Shown here: positions 17,523 through 26,415 of the stretch, one piece after another
How positions within the stretch are numbered: position 1 is the stretch's first letter
Layout of the letters: each line of letters starts with the position of its first letter
Origin: Ruminococcus sp.
Lineage (GTDB): Bacteria; Bacillota; Clostridia; Oscillospirales; Ruminococcaceae
NCBI GenBank assembly: GCA_017513795.1
Contig: JAFXEJ010000159.1
Coordinates: 1-33,135, forward strand
Reading direction: 5' to 3'
Length of the DNA stretch: 33,135 nt
Notes under the pieces: generated by a model
What the model was told of the DNA's origin: nothing
Seen by the model: the letters and a program-made list of their open reading frames with translations, nothing else
Database searches by the model: none
Translations under genes and position numbers: made by a program

Positions 17523-17637
17523 TCTAAGTGTATTTTTAAGGGGTGTGCGTTCTTTGACCCCTATCAATAATATAACATAAATTTTCTGGTTTGACAACAG
17601 TATTATAATAAAAATTTCGTTCAAAGGAGTATTTTTA

Positions 17638-18624
17638 ATGGGAATCAATATTTTGGGCATGGGCAATTATGTGCCTGAGCAGACGCTCGTTAACGATGAC
17701 TTCAAAAAGTTCGTGGAGACCAACGACGAGTGGATCCGCACAAGAACAGGCATCGTTGAACGTCATATGGCAGGCTGGGAGCCTGTATGGTACATGGGAA
17801 AAAAAGCAGCTCAGGCGGCTATCGAAAAGGCTGGAATTACTCCCGATCAGATAGGTCTTATCATCTGCACTACCGTTACATCGGATTTTCTTACTCCGAG
17901 TATGGCAAGCATTATTCAGGATGAGCTCGGCGCAGAAAATGCTGCTGCTTTTGATCTTGGTGCGGCTTGTACCGGCTTTGTGTACGCTCTCGATACGGCG
18001 GCAAGATTCCTTGCTACAGATGATTCCATGAAATACGTCCTTATAGTTTCAAGCGAAGCTATTTCACGTTTCTGCGATTTCACAGACAGACAGACATGCA
18101 TACTTTTCGGCGACGGCGCAGCAGCAGCCGTTGTGGAACGCAGCGACAAGCTTTATTCTTCCGTTCTCGGTTCTGACGGAAGCGGCGCAAAGGCTCTCTT
18201 TGCAAGAAATCTCATGCCTGCACCGGAAGTTAAACAGGATGTGGATTTTGACGACGGATTTCCGGAAAAGCCTGTCCGTCAGCTTTATCAGGACGGCAAG
18301 GCTGTATATAAATTCGCAACTCAGGCACTTCCGAAATCATTTGAGCTTGCCGCTTCAAAAATCGGCGTGACAAAGGATGATATCGACTGGTTCGTTCCGC
18401 ATCAGGCAAATGTGAGAATCATTGAAACAGCCGCAAAGAAACTCGGCGTTCCTATGGAAAAATTCATCCTCACTCTCGATCACTTCGGAAATACTTCAAG
18501 CGCTTCTATTCCTCTCGCTCTCAACGAGGGAATCGAAAAGGGACTTATCAAAAAAGGTCAGACGCTTGCTCTCATAGGCTTCGGAGCTGGTCTTACCTAT
18601 GGCGGTATAATTCTCGAATATTAA
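17638..18624 (+). CDS. fabH: Beta-ketoacyl-ACP synthase III
   Basis: FabH starts fatty-acid synthesis by condensing an acyl-CoA with malonyl-ACP; in Gram-positive anaerobes it often accepts branched primers. The 328-residue length is standard. The catalytic triad is intact: Cys111 (AACTGF), His255 (PHQAN) and Asn285 (FGNTSS). The family opening GMGNYVPE and WIRTRTGI are present. ATG at 17638 follows CAAAGGAG. It leads the plus-strand fab/acc operon and is followed by fabK after 22 bases. The spacer upstream holds palindromes that may regulate it together with fabD. Confidence 0.96.
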   Translation: MGINILGMGNYVPEQTLVNDDFKKFVETNDEWIRTRTGIVERHMAGWEPVWYMGKKAAQAAIEKAGITPDQIGLIICTTVTSDFLTPSMASIIQDELGAENAAAFDLGAACTGFVYALDTAARFLATDDSMKYVLIVSSEAISRFCDFTDRQTCILFGDGAAAAVVERSDKLYSSVLGSDGSGAKALFARNLMPAPEVKQDVDFDDGFPEKPVRQLYQDGKAVYKFATQALPKSFELAASKIGVTKDDIDWFVPHQANVRIIETAAKKLGVPMEKFILTLDHFGNTSSASIPLALNEGIEKGLIKKGQTLALIGFGAGLTYGGIILEY

Positions 18625-18646
18625 ATCAAGCGAAAGGATGACAAAA

Positions 18647-19570
18647 ATGAAAACAAGAATCACAGAATTACTGGGCTGTAAATATCCTCTCATTCAGGGC
18701 GGTATGGCATGGGTTGCCGAGCATACTCTTGCTGCGGCAGTTTCAAATGCCGGCGGTATTGGTCTTATTGCCGGAGGCTCTGCGCCTATCGACTACCTCA
18801 AAGAGCAGATAAGACTCTGCAAGGAAAAAACAGATAAGCCCTTCGGCGTTAACATCATGCTTATGAGCCCTAATGCCGACGATCTTGCACAGCTCTGCAT
18901 CGACGAAAAAATCGCTGTTGTAACTACAGGTGCCGGAAATCCCGGAAAGTATATTCCCGCATGGAAGGAAGCCGGAATCAAGGTTATTCCTGTAATTCCG
19001 TCCGTTGCTCTTGCCAAGAGAATGGAAAAAGCCGGCGCTGACGCTGTTGTTGCTGAGGGTACTGAATCAGGCGGTCACATCGGCGAGAATACTACAATGT
19101 GTCTCGTTCCTCAGGTGGTTGACGCTCTTGAAATTCCCGTTATCGCAGCCGGAGGAATCGCTGACGGACGTGGTATTGCAGCTTCATTCATGCTCGGTGC
19201 TGAGGGCGTTCAGATAGGTACACGCTTCCTTGCATCTGAAGAATGTCAGATACATCAGACCTTCAAGGAACTCGTTGTAAAGGCTAAGGATACAGACAGC
19301 GTTGTTACAGGAAGATATACAGGTCATCCATGCAGAAATATAAAGACAAAGTTCTCCAAAATGCTTGCAAACGGCGAAAAGGACGGCTCACTCACTTCCG
19401 AACAGTTCGAGGAGGTTACTCTCGGTTCACTGAGAAAGGCAGTTCAGGACGGCAATCTTGAAGAAGGTTCATTCCTCTGCGGTGCTATCGCCGGCATGAT
19501 AAATGATATCAAGCCTTGTAAGGATATCATTGAGGAAATGATGTCACAGGCTGAAAAGCTTCTCAAATGA
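18647..19570 (+). CDS. fabK: Enoyl-ACP reductase II (FMN-dependent)
   Basis: FabK reduces trans-2-enoyl-ACP with NAD(P)H and FMN, closing each elongation cycle. It replaces FabI in many Clostridia and streptococci, and no fabI is seen here. The product has 307 residues from ATG 18647, chosen because AAAGGA lies eight bases upstream; the ATG at 18638 is inside that ribosome site. The sequence shows the nitronate monooxygenase/FabK fold with CKYPLIQGGMAWVA at the start, GVNIMLMSP, EGTESGGH (the His is the likely active-site residue) and PVIAAGGIADGRG (phosphate-binding loop). The length and cluster position favour FabK over a nitronate monooxygenase. Confidence 0.93.
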   Translation: MKTRITELLGCKYPLIQGGMAWVAEHTLAAAVSNAGGIGLIAGGSAPIDYLKEQIRLCKEKTDKPFGVNIMLMSPNADDLAQLCIDEKIAVVTTGAGNPGKYIPAWKEAGIKVIPVIPSVALAKRMEKAGADAVVAEGTESGGHIGENTTMCLVPQVVDALEIPVIAAGGIADGRGIAASFMLGAEGVQIGTRFLASEECQIHQTFKELVVKAKDTDSVVTGRYTGHPCRNIKTKFSKMLANGEKDGSLTSEQFEEVTLGSLRKAVQDGNLEEGSFLCGAIAGMINDIKPCKDIIEEMMSQAEKLLK

Positions 19571-19661
19571 CACTAATACCGGGATTCTAAAGGCGTCCCC
19601 TGACAATAAAAAACACTGAAAATTTAGTTGTTGATTGACGTGAATATATACGTTAAAAAAA

Positions 19662-19670
19662 TGATATAAT
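19662..19670 (+). promoter_or_regulatory. Internal extended -10 promoter before the DUF4177-like gene
   Basis: TGATATAAT at 19662-19670, with no good -35 at the normal distance (TTGACG lies 24 bases upstream). It could give extra transcription of the second half of the fab operon. Confidence 0.45.
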
Positions 19671-19708
19671 GATTGAGTTTATCTTATTATAGAGAAAAGG
19701 GATTCAAC

Positions 19709-19918
19709 ATGAAAAGATATGAATTTATAAGAATGAAATATAAGATGATGAAGGGCGGATATGTGACCTCAAAAGAGGACGGCTATCGTGACCACAGAAC
19801 TGTTATCCACGAAATGGCTTCACAGGGGTGGCGCTTCGTGGGACAGATTCCCGTTGAGGCGGCTGGAAATTTCAGTTCAGCTCCTGAATATGATCTTGTA
19901 TTTGAATATGACATTTGA
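19709..19918 (+). CDS. Small DUF4177-like protein
   Basis: The product has 69 residues from ATG 19709, behind AAAGGGATT; an in-frame ATG 36 bases upstream has no ribosome site. The pattern KRYEFIRMKYK ... IHEMASQGWRFVGQIP ... YDLVFEY matches the small beta-alpha-beta plan of DUF4177 proteins (aromatic strand, helix ending in GWR, closing strand). It has no signal or membrane segment, so it is cytoplasmic. It lies between fabK and fabG in the slot where fabD usually sits and has a possible promoter of its own. Whether it affects fatty-acid synthesis or is a passenger cannot be told from the sequence. The family assignment is by eye. Confidence 0.75.
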   Translation: MKRYEFIRMKYKMMKGGYVTSKEDGYRDHRTVIHEMASQGWRFVGQIPVEAAGNFSSAPEYDLVFEYDI

Positions 19919-19946
19919 TAGCATAAATATATACGGAGGTTAAAAT

Positions 19947-20687
19947 ATGGCAGTAGCACTCATAACAGGCGCATCACAGGGAATCGGCGCCGCCATAGCA
20001 ATCAGACTGGCAAAGGACGGCTTCGATGTTGCAATAAATCATTTCCCGAGAGAAAGCAGCAGAGAAAAGGCTCTTGCAGTTGCTGAGGAATGCAGGGCTT
20101 TCGGCGTTAAGGCAGAATGCTTCGCCGCAGATGTTTCAAAAATGGCAGACTGCGAGGAAATGGCAAAGGCTGTAAAGGAACAGCTTGGAAGCATTGACGC
20201 TCTTGTAAACAATGCCGGAATCACCAAGGATAAGCTCCTTGCAAGAATGAGCGAGGATGAATACGACGAGGTTATTGCCGTAAATCAGAAGAGCATCTTC
20301 AATATGCTGAAAAATGTGTGCCCCGTTATGATGAAGCAGAAGCACGGAAGAATCGTTAATGTTGCTTCCGTTGCCGGTCTCTACGGAAATCCCGGACAGA
20401 TAAACTATTCCGCTTCAAAGGCGGCTATCATCGGAATGACAAAGACTGTTGCCAAGGAGTACGGCAGAAAGAATATCACCTGTAACGCTGTTGCTCCCGG
20501 ATTTATTAATACAGCCATGACAGAAGCTCTCCCTGATGAGGTCAAGACAAAGCTTCTTGACGCTGTTTCTCTGAAACGCTACGGCGAACCGGAAGAAATA
20601 GCATCAGTTGTTTCCTTCCTTGTATCTGAGGATTCATCCTACGTTACAGGACAGGTTATTGAGATCTCCGGCGGACTTTCAATGTGA
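19947..20687 (+). CDS. fabG: 3-oxoacyl-ACP reductase
   Basis: FabG reduces 3-ketoacyl-ACP to 3-hydroxyacyl-ACP with NADPH. It is a 246-residue short-chain dehydrogenase. The sequence shows cofactor motif TGASQGIG (7-14), NNAG (88-91), Asn113, and the catalytic Ser141-Tyr154-Lys158 set. The closing segment SSYVTGQVIEISGGLSM is typical of FabG. ATG at 19947 follows ACGGAGGTT. It is 28 bases after the DUF4177-like gene and 43 bases before fabF, in the usual fabG-fabF order. Confidence 0.96.
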   Translation: MAVALITGASQGIGAAIAIRLAKDGFDVAINHFPRESSREKALAVAEECRAFGVKAECFAADVSKMADCEEMAKAVKEQLGSIDALVNNAGITKDKLLARMSEDEYDEVIAVNQKSIFNMLKNVCPVMMKQKHGRIVNVASVAGLYGNPGQINYSASKAAIIGMTKTVAKEYGRKNITCNAVAPGFINTAMTEALPDEVKTKLLDAVSLKRYGEPEEIASVVSFLVSEDSSYVTGQVIEISGGLSM

Positions 20688-20730
20688 TCCGCAGTCAGTT
20701 TTAGTTTATACAAGCAAGAAAGGATATTAT

Positions 20731-21987
20731 ATGAGCAGAAGAGTTGTTATTACAGGTCTCGGAGCAGTTACGCCTCTGGGAACAGGCGTTGAAAAATTCT
20801 GGGAGGGCATTAAGGAAAATAAAATCGGATACTCTCCCATAGAACATTTTGATACAGAGCGTACAGGCGTAAAGCTGTCCGGACTTGTAAGGGATTTCGA
20901 TGAAACAGCATACTACGAAACAAAGGGCTGTTTTGATAAAAAAGAAGCACGACGCATGGATACATTCACAAAGTACGCTGTTGTTGCCGCACATGAGGCA
21001 CTTGAGGACGCAGGCTCCGATTTCAGCGACATTGATCCATACAGAGCCGGAGTTCTTATCGGCTGCGGTATCGGCGGTATTGACTTCACACTTTCAGAAT
21101 ACGAAAAGTATCTTGAAAAGGGTCCCGGCAGAGTTTCTGTTTTCTACGTTCCGATGATGATAGCAAATATGGCTGCCGGAACTGTCGCTATGAAAACAGG
21201 CTTCAGAGGAGCTAACTTCTCAATTGCTTCTGCGTGTGCTTCCGGAACCCATGCTCTCGGCGAGGCTTTCCGCAAAGTCAAGGACGGTTATCTTGATGTC
21301 TGCATCGCAGGCGGAACTGAGAGCTCAAAGGCTGAATTCACATACGGCGGATTCAACAACATGAAGGCGCTTACAAGATCCGACGACCTCATGCGTGCGT
21401 CAATTCCGTTTGACAAGGAGAGAAGCGGCTTCGTTCTCGGTGAGGGAAGCGGTATGCTTATCCTTGAAGAATACGAACACGCTAAGGCAAGAGGAGCTAA
21501 GATATACTGCGAGCTCGCCGGCTACGGCGCAACTGATGACGGCTACCACATGACATCTCCTATGCCTTCGGGCGAGGCAGCCGGAATGGGTATGACTCTT
21601 GCTATGCAGGAGGCTGGCGTTTCACCGGCAGATGTTGACTACATCAACGCTCATGGTACATCAACAGGTCTTAACGACAAGTACGAAACAGCCGCTATCA
21701 AGCTTGCATTCGGTGAGGAAGCTTCCAATGTGAAGATAAATTCCACAAAGTCTATGATAGGTCATCTTCTCGGTGCAGCCGGCGCAGTTGAAGCCGTTGT
21801 CTGCGCAAAGACTATCGAGGAGGGATTCATCCACAAGACTGTAGGATATGAAGTTCCCGACGAGGAATGCGATCTTGACTACTGCACAGAAGGTAATATC
21901 CAGCAGGAAGTAAACGTTGCACTGTCCAATTCACTGGGATTCGGCGGTCATAACGGAACTCTCTGCTTCAAGAAAATCAAAGACTAA
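20731..21987 (+). CDS. fabF: Beta-ketoacyl-ACP synthase II
   Basis: FabF extends acyl-ACP chains by two carbons per cycle. Starting at ATG 20731 the product has 418 residues and begins MSRRVVITGLGAVTPLG, the family N-terminus; AAAGGAT precedes it. A longer in-frame reading from 20608 overlaps fabG and lacks a ribosome site. The triad Cys169 (SACASG), His308 (NAHGTST) and His345 (IGHLLGA) is intact, with the conserved closing motif NSLGFGGHNG. The accB gene starts 12 bases after the stop. Confidence 0.96.
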   Translation: MSRRVVITGLGAVTPLGTGVEKFWEGIKENKIGYSPIEHFDTERTGVKLSGLVRDFDETAYYETKGCFDKKEARRMDTFTKYAVVAAHEALEDAGSDFSDIDPYRAGVLIGCGIGGIDFTLSEYEKYLEKGPGRVSVFYVPMMIANMAAGTVAMKTGFRGANFSIASACASGTHALGEAFRKVKDGYLDVCIAGGTESSKAEFTYGGFNNMKALTRSDDLMRASIPFDKERSGFVLGEGSGMLILEEYEHAKARGAKIYCELAGYGATDDGYHMTSPMPSGEAAGMGMTLAMQEAGVSPADVDYINAHGTSTGLNDKYETAAIKLAFGEEASNVKINSTKSMIGHLLGAAGAVEAVVCAKTIEEGFIHKTVGYEVPDEECDLDYCTEGNIQQEVNVALSNSLGFGGHNGTLCFKKIKD

Positions 21988-21999
21988 GGAGAAGCTGCT

Positions 22000-22473
22000 A
22001 TGGATAAGATTTACGATCAGTTTGAACTTGAAACTATTGAAAAGCTCGCAAAGCTTGTTTCTGCAAACGAGCTTTCTGAAATAACTATTGAGGACGGCGA
22101 CAGAAAAATCACTGTCAAGGGCAAGAAGTGTCCTCCTCCTCCGGCAATGGCAATGCCTTTCATGGCTCCCGCACAGCAGACAGCACCGGCTGCTTCTGCA
22201 CCGGCAGCTGAGACAGCTCCGGCTGCGGCAGAAATTTCCGGAAACATTGTAAAATCGCCTATCGTGGGAACATTCTATGCTGCTCCTTCACCTGAAAAGC
22301 CGCCTTTTGTACAGGTTGGCGACAGCGTGAAGAAGGGCGATGTTATCATGATAATCGAGTCTATGAAGCTCATGAACGAGATAAAGTCTGAGTTCGACGG
22401 CAAGGTGAAGGAGATCCTCGTTCTCAACGGTCAGGCTGTTGAATACGATCAGCCGCTCATGATTATTGAATAA
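22000..22473 (+). CDS. accB: Acetyl-CoA carboxylase biotin carboxyl carrier protein
   Basis: AccB carries the carboxybiotin between AccC and AccAD in malonyl-CoA synthesis. The product has 157 residues: an N-terminal helix region (1-42), a flexible Pro/Ala linker (45-78), and a biotinyl domain (about 80-157). The biotinylated residue is Lys123 in ESMKLM, a common variant of the EAMKM motif. The family marker [16 protein letters not shown] is present. ATG at 22000 follows AAGGAGAAG. It sits between fabF and fabZ, as in many Firmicutes acc/fab operons. Confidence 0.95.
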   Translation: MDKIYDQFELETIEKLAKLVSANELSEITIEDGDRKITVKGKKCPPPPAMAMPFMAPAQQTAPAASAPAAETAPAAAEISGNIVKSPIVGTFYAAPSPEKPPFVQVGDSVKKGDVIMIIESMKLMNEIKSEFDGKVKEILVLNGQAVEYDQPLMIIE

Positions 22474-22491
22474 TTCTGAGGAGGCAGCACA

Positions 22492-22941
22492 ATGTCAGAC
22501 GTTTTAATGAACAAAGATCAGATAATGGAAATTATTCCGCACCGTGATCCGTTTCTCCTTATCGACGAAATCGTTGAAATGGAAGTCGGCGTAAGAGTAA
22601 AGGCAAGAAAATATATAAAGGAAGATGATTTCTGGTTCAAGGGACATTTTCCGGAGTATCCTGTTACTCCCGGCGTTCTCATGGTGGAAATGCTCGCTCA
22701 GGCTGGAGCTGTATGTATGCTCTCAAAGCCTGAATTCAAAGGAAAAATCGGTCTTTTCGGCGGCATAGACAAGGCTAAGTTCCGCCGTCAGGTAGTTCCC
22801 GGCGATGTTCTTGACCTTGAAGTTGAGATCATCCGTCAGAGAGGTCCTGTCGGAACAGGAAAGGCTCTTGCTTCAGTCGGCGGAGAAAAGGCAGTTTCCT
22901 GCGAGATCACATTTGTAGTATCAGACAGCAAATCGGAGTGA
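22492..22941 (+). CDS. fabZ: 3-hydroxyacyl-ACP dehydratase
   Basis: FabZ removes water from 3-hydroxyacyl-ACP to give trans-2-enoyl-ACP, the FabK substrate. It is a 149-residue hot-dog-fold protein. The sequence shows IPHRDPFLLID near the start and the catalytic pair His52 (KGHFP) and Glu66 (GVLMVEMLAQ). ATG at 22492 follows GAGGAGGCAG. No fabA or fabM is seen here, so the route to unsaturated fatty acids, if any, is not visible in the window. The accC gene follows after seven bases. Confidence 0.96.
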   Translation: MSDVLMNKDQIMEIIPHRDPFLLIDEIVEMEVGVRVKARKYIKEDDFWFKGHFPEYPVTPGVLMVEMLAQAGAVCMLSKPEFKGKIGLFGGIDKAKFRRQVVPGDVLDLEVEIIRQRGPVGTGKALASVGGEKAVSCEITFVVSDSKSE

Positions 22942-22948
22942 TAGATAA

Positions 22949-24304
22949 ATGTTTAAAAAAGTATTGATCGCTAACAGAGGCGAAATCGCCGTTCGTATCA
23001 TAAGAGCGTGCCGTGAACTCGGCGTGCGCTGCGTGGCAGTATATTCCACAGCAGACAGCAGCTCTCTCCATGCACAGATCGCTGACGAGGCTATCTGTAT
23101 AGGTCCGGCTCCCACAAAGGACAGCTATCTCAACATGAATGCGATAATTCAGGCGGCTCTCAATGCCGGAGCTGACGCTATTCATCCCGGATTCGGCTTC
23201 CTTTCGGAAAATGCTGAATTTGCACGTCTTTGCGAAAAGCATGGAATCACCTTCATCGGTCCTTCCTACGAGGCTATCGAAATGCTCGGTGACAAGGCTG
23301 CCGCTAAGGAAACTATGAAGGCTGCCGGAGTTTCAGTTATTCCCGGCTCTGACGGAGCTGTTTCCTCCTATGAGGAAGCTGCCGCTATCGCTGAAAAAGC
23401 CGGATATCCCGTGCTTGTAAAGGCTTCTGCCGGCGGCGGCGGACGTGGTATCCGTCGTGTTGATTCTCCCGATCAGCTTCAGGAGCAGATGACTGCGGCT
23501 CAGCAGGAGGCTAAGAATTTCTTCGGCGATGACGCTGTTTATATCGAAAAATTCCTCATTAATCCCCACCATATCGAAATTCAGATAATGGCGGACAAAA
23601 TGGGTAACTATATATACCTCGGAGAACGTGACTGCTCTATGCAGCGACGCAATCAGAAGGTTCTTGAAGAATGTCCCAGCCCTATCGTGGACGATTGTCT
23701 CCGTAAAAGAATGGGCGAGGCTGCCGTTACTGCCGCAAAGCAGAGCGGTTACTACAATGCCGGTACAATTGAATTCCTTGTGGATGAAAACCGTGATTTC
23801 TACTTCATGGAAATGAATACCCGTATTCAGGTTGAGCATCCTATTACAGAGGAAGTTACTGGATTTGACCTCGTAAAGGCTCAGATAGAGGTCGCAGCCG
23901 GACTTCCGCTCAGCGTGAAGCAGGAGGATATCCGCCTCAGAGGTCACGCTATCGAGTGCCGTATAAATGCGGAAAATCCGGAGCTTGATTTCAGACCTTC
24001 TCCGGGAACAATCACTGCGCTTTATATGCCTGGCGGCCCTGGAATCAGAATCGACGGCGCTGTATATCAGGGCTATACAATAACTCCTTATTACGACTCC
24101 ATGATAAGCAAGCTCATTGCTCACGGCTCCGACAGAGATGACGCCGTAAACAAAATGAAATGGGCACTGTCTGAGTTTATCGTTGAGGGAATTGATACGA
24201 ATATCGACTTCCAGCTCGAACTTATCAGAAATCCTGATTTCAGAAACGGAAATTATGATATCGGATTCCTTGGCAGATACATGGATGAACATAAGAAAAA
24301 ATAA
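22949..24304 (+). CDS. accC: Acetyl-CoA carboxylase, biotin carboxylase subunit
   Basis: AccC carboxylates the biotin on AccB with ATP and bicarbonate. It is a 451-residue ATP-grasp enzyme of normal length. The sequence shows the N-terminal KVLIANRGEIAVRIIRA, the glycine-rich lid KASAGGGGRGIR, the metal/ATP segment HHIEIQIMADK, ERDCSMQRRNQK, and the catalytic EMNTRIQVEHPITEE. ATG at 22949 has a weak ribosome site (CGGAG, 10 bases upstream) and may depend on coupling to fabZ seven bases upstream. All motifs appear intact. Confidence 0.97.
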   Translation: MFKKVLIANRGEIAVRIIRACRELGVRCVAVYSTADSSSLHAQIADEAICIGPAPTKDSYLNMNAIIQAALNAGADAIHPGFGFLSENAEFARLCEKHGITFIGPSYEAIEMLGDKAAAKETMKAAGVSVIPGSDGAVSSYEEAAAIAEKAGYPVLVKASAGGGGRGIRRVDSPDQLQEQMTAAQQEAKNFFGDDAVYIEKFLINPHHIEIQIMADKMGNYIYLGERDCSMQRRNQKVLEECPSPIVDDCLRKRMGEAAVTAAKQSGYYNAGTIEFLVDENRDFYFMEMNTRIQVEHPITEEVTGFDLVKAQIEVAAGLPLSVKQEDIRLRGHAIECRINAENPELDFRPSPGTITALYMPGGPGIRIDGAVYQGYTITPYYDSMISKLIAHGSDRDDAVNKMKWALSEFIVEGIDTNIDFQLELIRNPDFRNGNYDIGFLGRYMDEHKKK

Positions 24305-24336
24305 TATTTTTACCGGAAGAGAAGGTGAGATAATCA

Positions 24337-25179
24337 GTGTTTGAGGATCTTTTTAAAGTAGTAAAAAAACGTTTCAATGACAGTGATGACGAATATAAAC
24401 CGATGTTCAAGTGTCCGAGATGTCAGGGTACATCTCCGCTGACACGCTATGAGGAGCTTCACAGAGTTTGTCCTCTCTGTAATTATCACGGCAGACTTTC
24501 AGCTCAGGAGCGTATCGCTATTACCGTTGACAAGGAAAGCTTCTGCGAGCTTGACGGCGGTATGACAAGCGGAAATCCCATTGATTTCCCCGATTATGAG
24601 GAAAAGCACAAGAGCGCCCGTGACAAGACAGGAATTTCTGAGGCAGTAGTAACCGGAACAGCTACTATCAAAGGCTCTCCGTGCGTTGTCGGCATCATGG
24701 ATTCAAGATACATGATGGGAAGCATGGGAAGTGTTGTTGGCGAGAAAATCTCCCGTGCCTTTGAGTATGCCGCAGAACATAAGCTTCCGGTAGTAATGTT
24801 CACTGCTTCAGGCGGCGCCCGTATGCAGGAGGGTATAGTTTCCCTTATGCAGATGGCAAAAACATCCGGCGCTGTAAAGCTTCACAGCGATCAGGGCGGA
24901 CTTTATATTACTGTAATGACCGATCCCACAACAGGCGGCGTTACGGCAAGCTTTGCTTCGCTCGGCGATATTATTATCGCTGAACCGAAGGTACTTATCG
25001 GTTTTGCCGGCAGACGTGTTATTGAAAATACTATCAGACAGAGACTGCCGGAGGATTTCCAGCTGGCTGAGTTCATGTTTGAAAAGGGCTTTGTGGATAT
25101 GATTGTTGAACGCAGAAAAATGAGAAGCGTTCTTTCACATCTGCTGAAGCTTCATGGCTACGATAAAAAGGAGGTCTGA
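24337..25179 (+). CDS. accD: Acetyl-CoA carboxylase carboxyltransferase beta subunit
   Basis: AccD with AccA moves the carboxyl group from biotin to acetyl-CoA. The product has 280 residues. The N-terminal zinc ribbon is visible as Cys26-Cys29 (CPRC) and Cys45-Cys48 (CPLC), followed by the crotonase-fold domain with [12 protein letters not shown] and [12 protein letters not shown]. The start is a GTG at 24337 with AAGGTGAG upstream; the next in-frame ATG is Met23, which would delete the conserved region just before the zinc ribbon. It is four bases upstream of accA. Confidence 0.95.
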   Translation: MFEDLFKVVKKRFNDSDDEYKPMFKCPRCQGTSPLTRYEELHRVCPLCNYHGRLSAQERIAITVDKESFCELDGGMTSGNPIDFPDYEEKHKSARDKTGISEAVVTGTATIKGSPCVVGIMDSRYMMGSMGSVVGEKISRAFEYAAEHKLPVVMFTASGGARMQEGIVSLMQMAKTSGAVKLHSDQGGLYITVMTDPTTGGVTASFASLGDIIIAEPKVLIGFAGRRVIENTIRQRLPEDFQLAEFMFEKGFVDMIVERRKMRSVLSHLLKLHGYDKKEV

Positions 25180-25182
25180 GCA

Positions 25183-25989
25183 ATGAGTGAGAAAAAATCA
25201 GCATGGGAACGTCTTCAGCTCGTTCATAATGTAAACAGACCTACTATCAAAGATTATCTTCCGCTTATTTTTACGGATTACTACGAAATGCACGGCGACC
25301 GTCTTTACGGCGACGATAACGCTATATACGGCGCAATCGGTCGTCTTGACGGCAGACCTGTTACTATTATCGCTCAGGTAAAGGGCAGAGATATCAACGA
25401 AAACAAGGCGTGCAACTTCGCAATGCCGCATCCTGAGGGCTACAGAAAGGCTCTCAGACTTGCAAGACAGGCAGAAAAATTCCACAGACCGGTTATCTGC
25501 TTTATTGATACACCCGGAGCTTTCTGCGGAATCGCCGCTGAGGAAAGAGGTATGGGCGAGGCTATCGCTAAGAATATCGCTGAATTCATGACTCTCAGAA
25601 CACCGGTCATCTCTATTGTTCTCGGTGAGGGCGGAAGCGGCGGAGCATTGGCTCTCGGCGTATGCGATGAGCTGGCTATCCTCGAAAATGCACAATATTC
25701 CGTTCTCTCGCCAAGAGGCTTTGCAAGCATCCTCTGGAAGGACGCTTCAAGAGAACAGGAAGCAAGCGAAATTATGCGAATTACTGCAGAAGATATGGTT
25801 AGTCTCGGAGTTGCTGAAACAATTATCGAAGAACCTCTCGGCGGCGCACATAACGATTTAGACAAAATTTCGGAAAATATAAAGGAATATTTGTCAAAAA
25901 TAATTCCGGAAAAATGCGAAAAAGATATTGACGTTTTGCTAAAAGAACGTTATACTAAGTTTAGAAAGATCGGAGCATTCATTGAATGA
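25183..25989 (+). CDS. accA: Acetyl-CoA carboxylase carboxyltransferase alpha subunit
   Basis: AccA is the partner of AccD in forming malonyl-CoA. The product has 268 residues, shorter than the roughly 315-residue enterobacterial form but like other Clostridia. The sequence shows KGRDINENKACNFAMPHPEGYRKA, FIDTPGAFCG, and the oxyanion segment GEGGSGGALAL. The ATG at 25183 follows AAGGAGGTC. The last 40 codons (from about 25850) are noticeably more A/T-rich than the rest of the operon (for example KISENIKEYLSKIIPEKCEK). The acpP gene follows after 42 bases with its own ribosome site. Confidence 0.95.
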   Translation: MSEKKSAWERLQLVHNVNRPTIKDYLPLIFTDYYEMHGDRLYGDDNAIYGAIGRLDGRPVTIIAQVKGRDINENKACNFAMPHPEGYRKALRLARQAEKFHRPVICFIDTPGAFCGIAAEERGMGEAIAKNIAEFMTLRTPVISIVLGEGGSGGALALGVCDELAILENAQYSVLSPRGFASILWKDASREQEASEIMRITAEDMVSLGVAETIIEEPLGGAHNDLDKISENIKEYLSKIIPEKCEKDIDVLLKERYTKFRKIGAFIE

Positions 25990-26031
25990 TTCGTTTCTTG
26001 ATATATATTTTATATAAAGGAGGGCATACAC

Positions 26032-26274
26032 ATGGTTTTTGACAAGCTCAAGGATCTTATCGCTGATCAGCTCGGCGTTGATGAAGGCGAGGTTACAATG
26101 GAAGCTAACATTCAGGACGACCTCGTCGCAGATTCTCTGGACGTTGTAGATCTTATCACTACTATTGAAGATGAATTTGACCTCTCAATCCCTGACGAGG
26201 CTGTTGAGGAAATCAAGACAGTCGGCGATATCGTTAACTATATCGAAAAGAACACAGACGCTGATGCAGAATAA
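26032..26274 (+). CDS. acpP: Acyl carrier protein
   Basis: This is an 80-residue acidic carrier of growing acyl chains. The phosphopantetheine attachment site is Ser35 in ADSLDVV, followed by the recognition helix II ([15 protein letters not shown]) and [15 protein letters not shown] at 26032 follows AAAGGAGGGC, a strong site that fits the high ACP demand. It is the last gene of the operon, ahead of a strong terminator; in many Firmicutes acpP instead sits next to fabH or fabD. Confidence 0.96.
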   Translation: MVFDKLKDLIADQLGVDEGEVTMEANIQDDLVADSLDVVDLITTIEDEFDLSIPDEAVEEIKTVGDIVNYIEKNTDADAE

Positions 26275-26295
26275 TCTCTGCGCAGTATAGAAAAG

Positions 26296-26319
26296 TCCGG
26301 CATCAGCCGGATTTTTTTT
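26296..26319 (+). terminator. Terminator of the fab/acc operon
   Basis: TCCGGC (26296-26301), loop ATCA, GCCGGA (26306-26311), then eight T. Confidence 0.95.
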
Positions 26320-26350
26320 ATGTTGATTATTCTGAATGCCGTCTGCAAGG

Positions 26351-26376
26351 ACGCTTATCCACACCTGACCTTGATG
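26351..26376. repeat. 26-bp direct repeat, left copy
   Basis: It begins ACGCTTATCCACACCTGACC and matches 26840-26865 with one difference (C/T at base 9). The two copies bracket the toxin-antitoxin locus. Confidence 0.8.
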
Positions 26377-26415
26377 AACGTGATTTTTCTTTGGTGCGAT
26401 TAGGTATCGCCCCCT

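Noticed and set aside
17591..17609. TTGACA and TATAAT just before fabH
   Set aside because: Spacing is seven bases; it cannot be a normal promoter. They may still be parts of two overlapping, imperfect promoters or an operator.
23333..24292. 319-codon minus-strand frame opposite accC
   Set aside because: It lies wholly inside a conserved enzyme gene, has no family resemblance or ribosome site, and is explained by the codon use of the sense strand.
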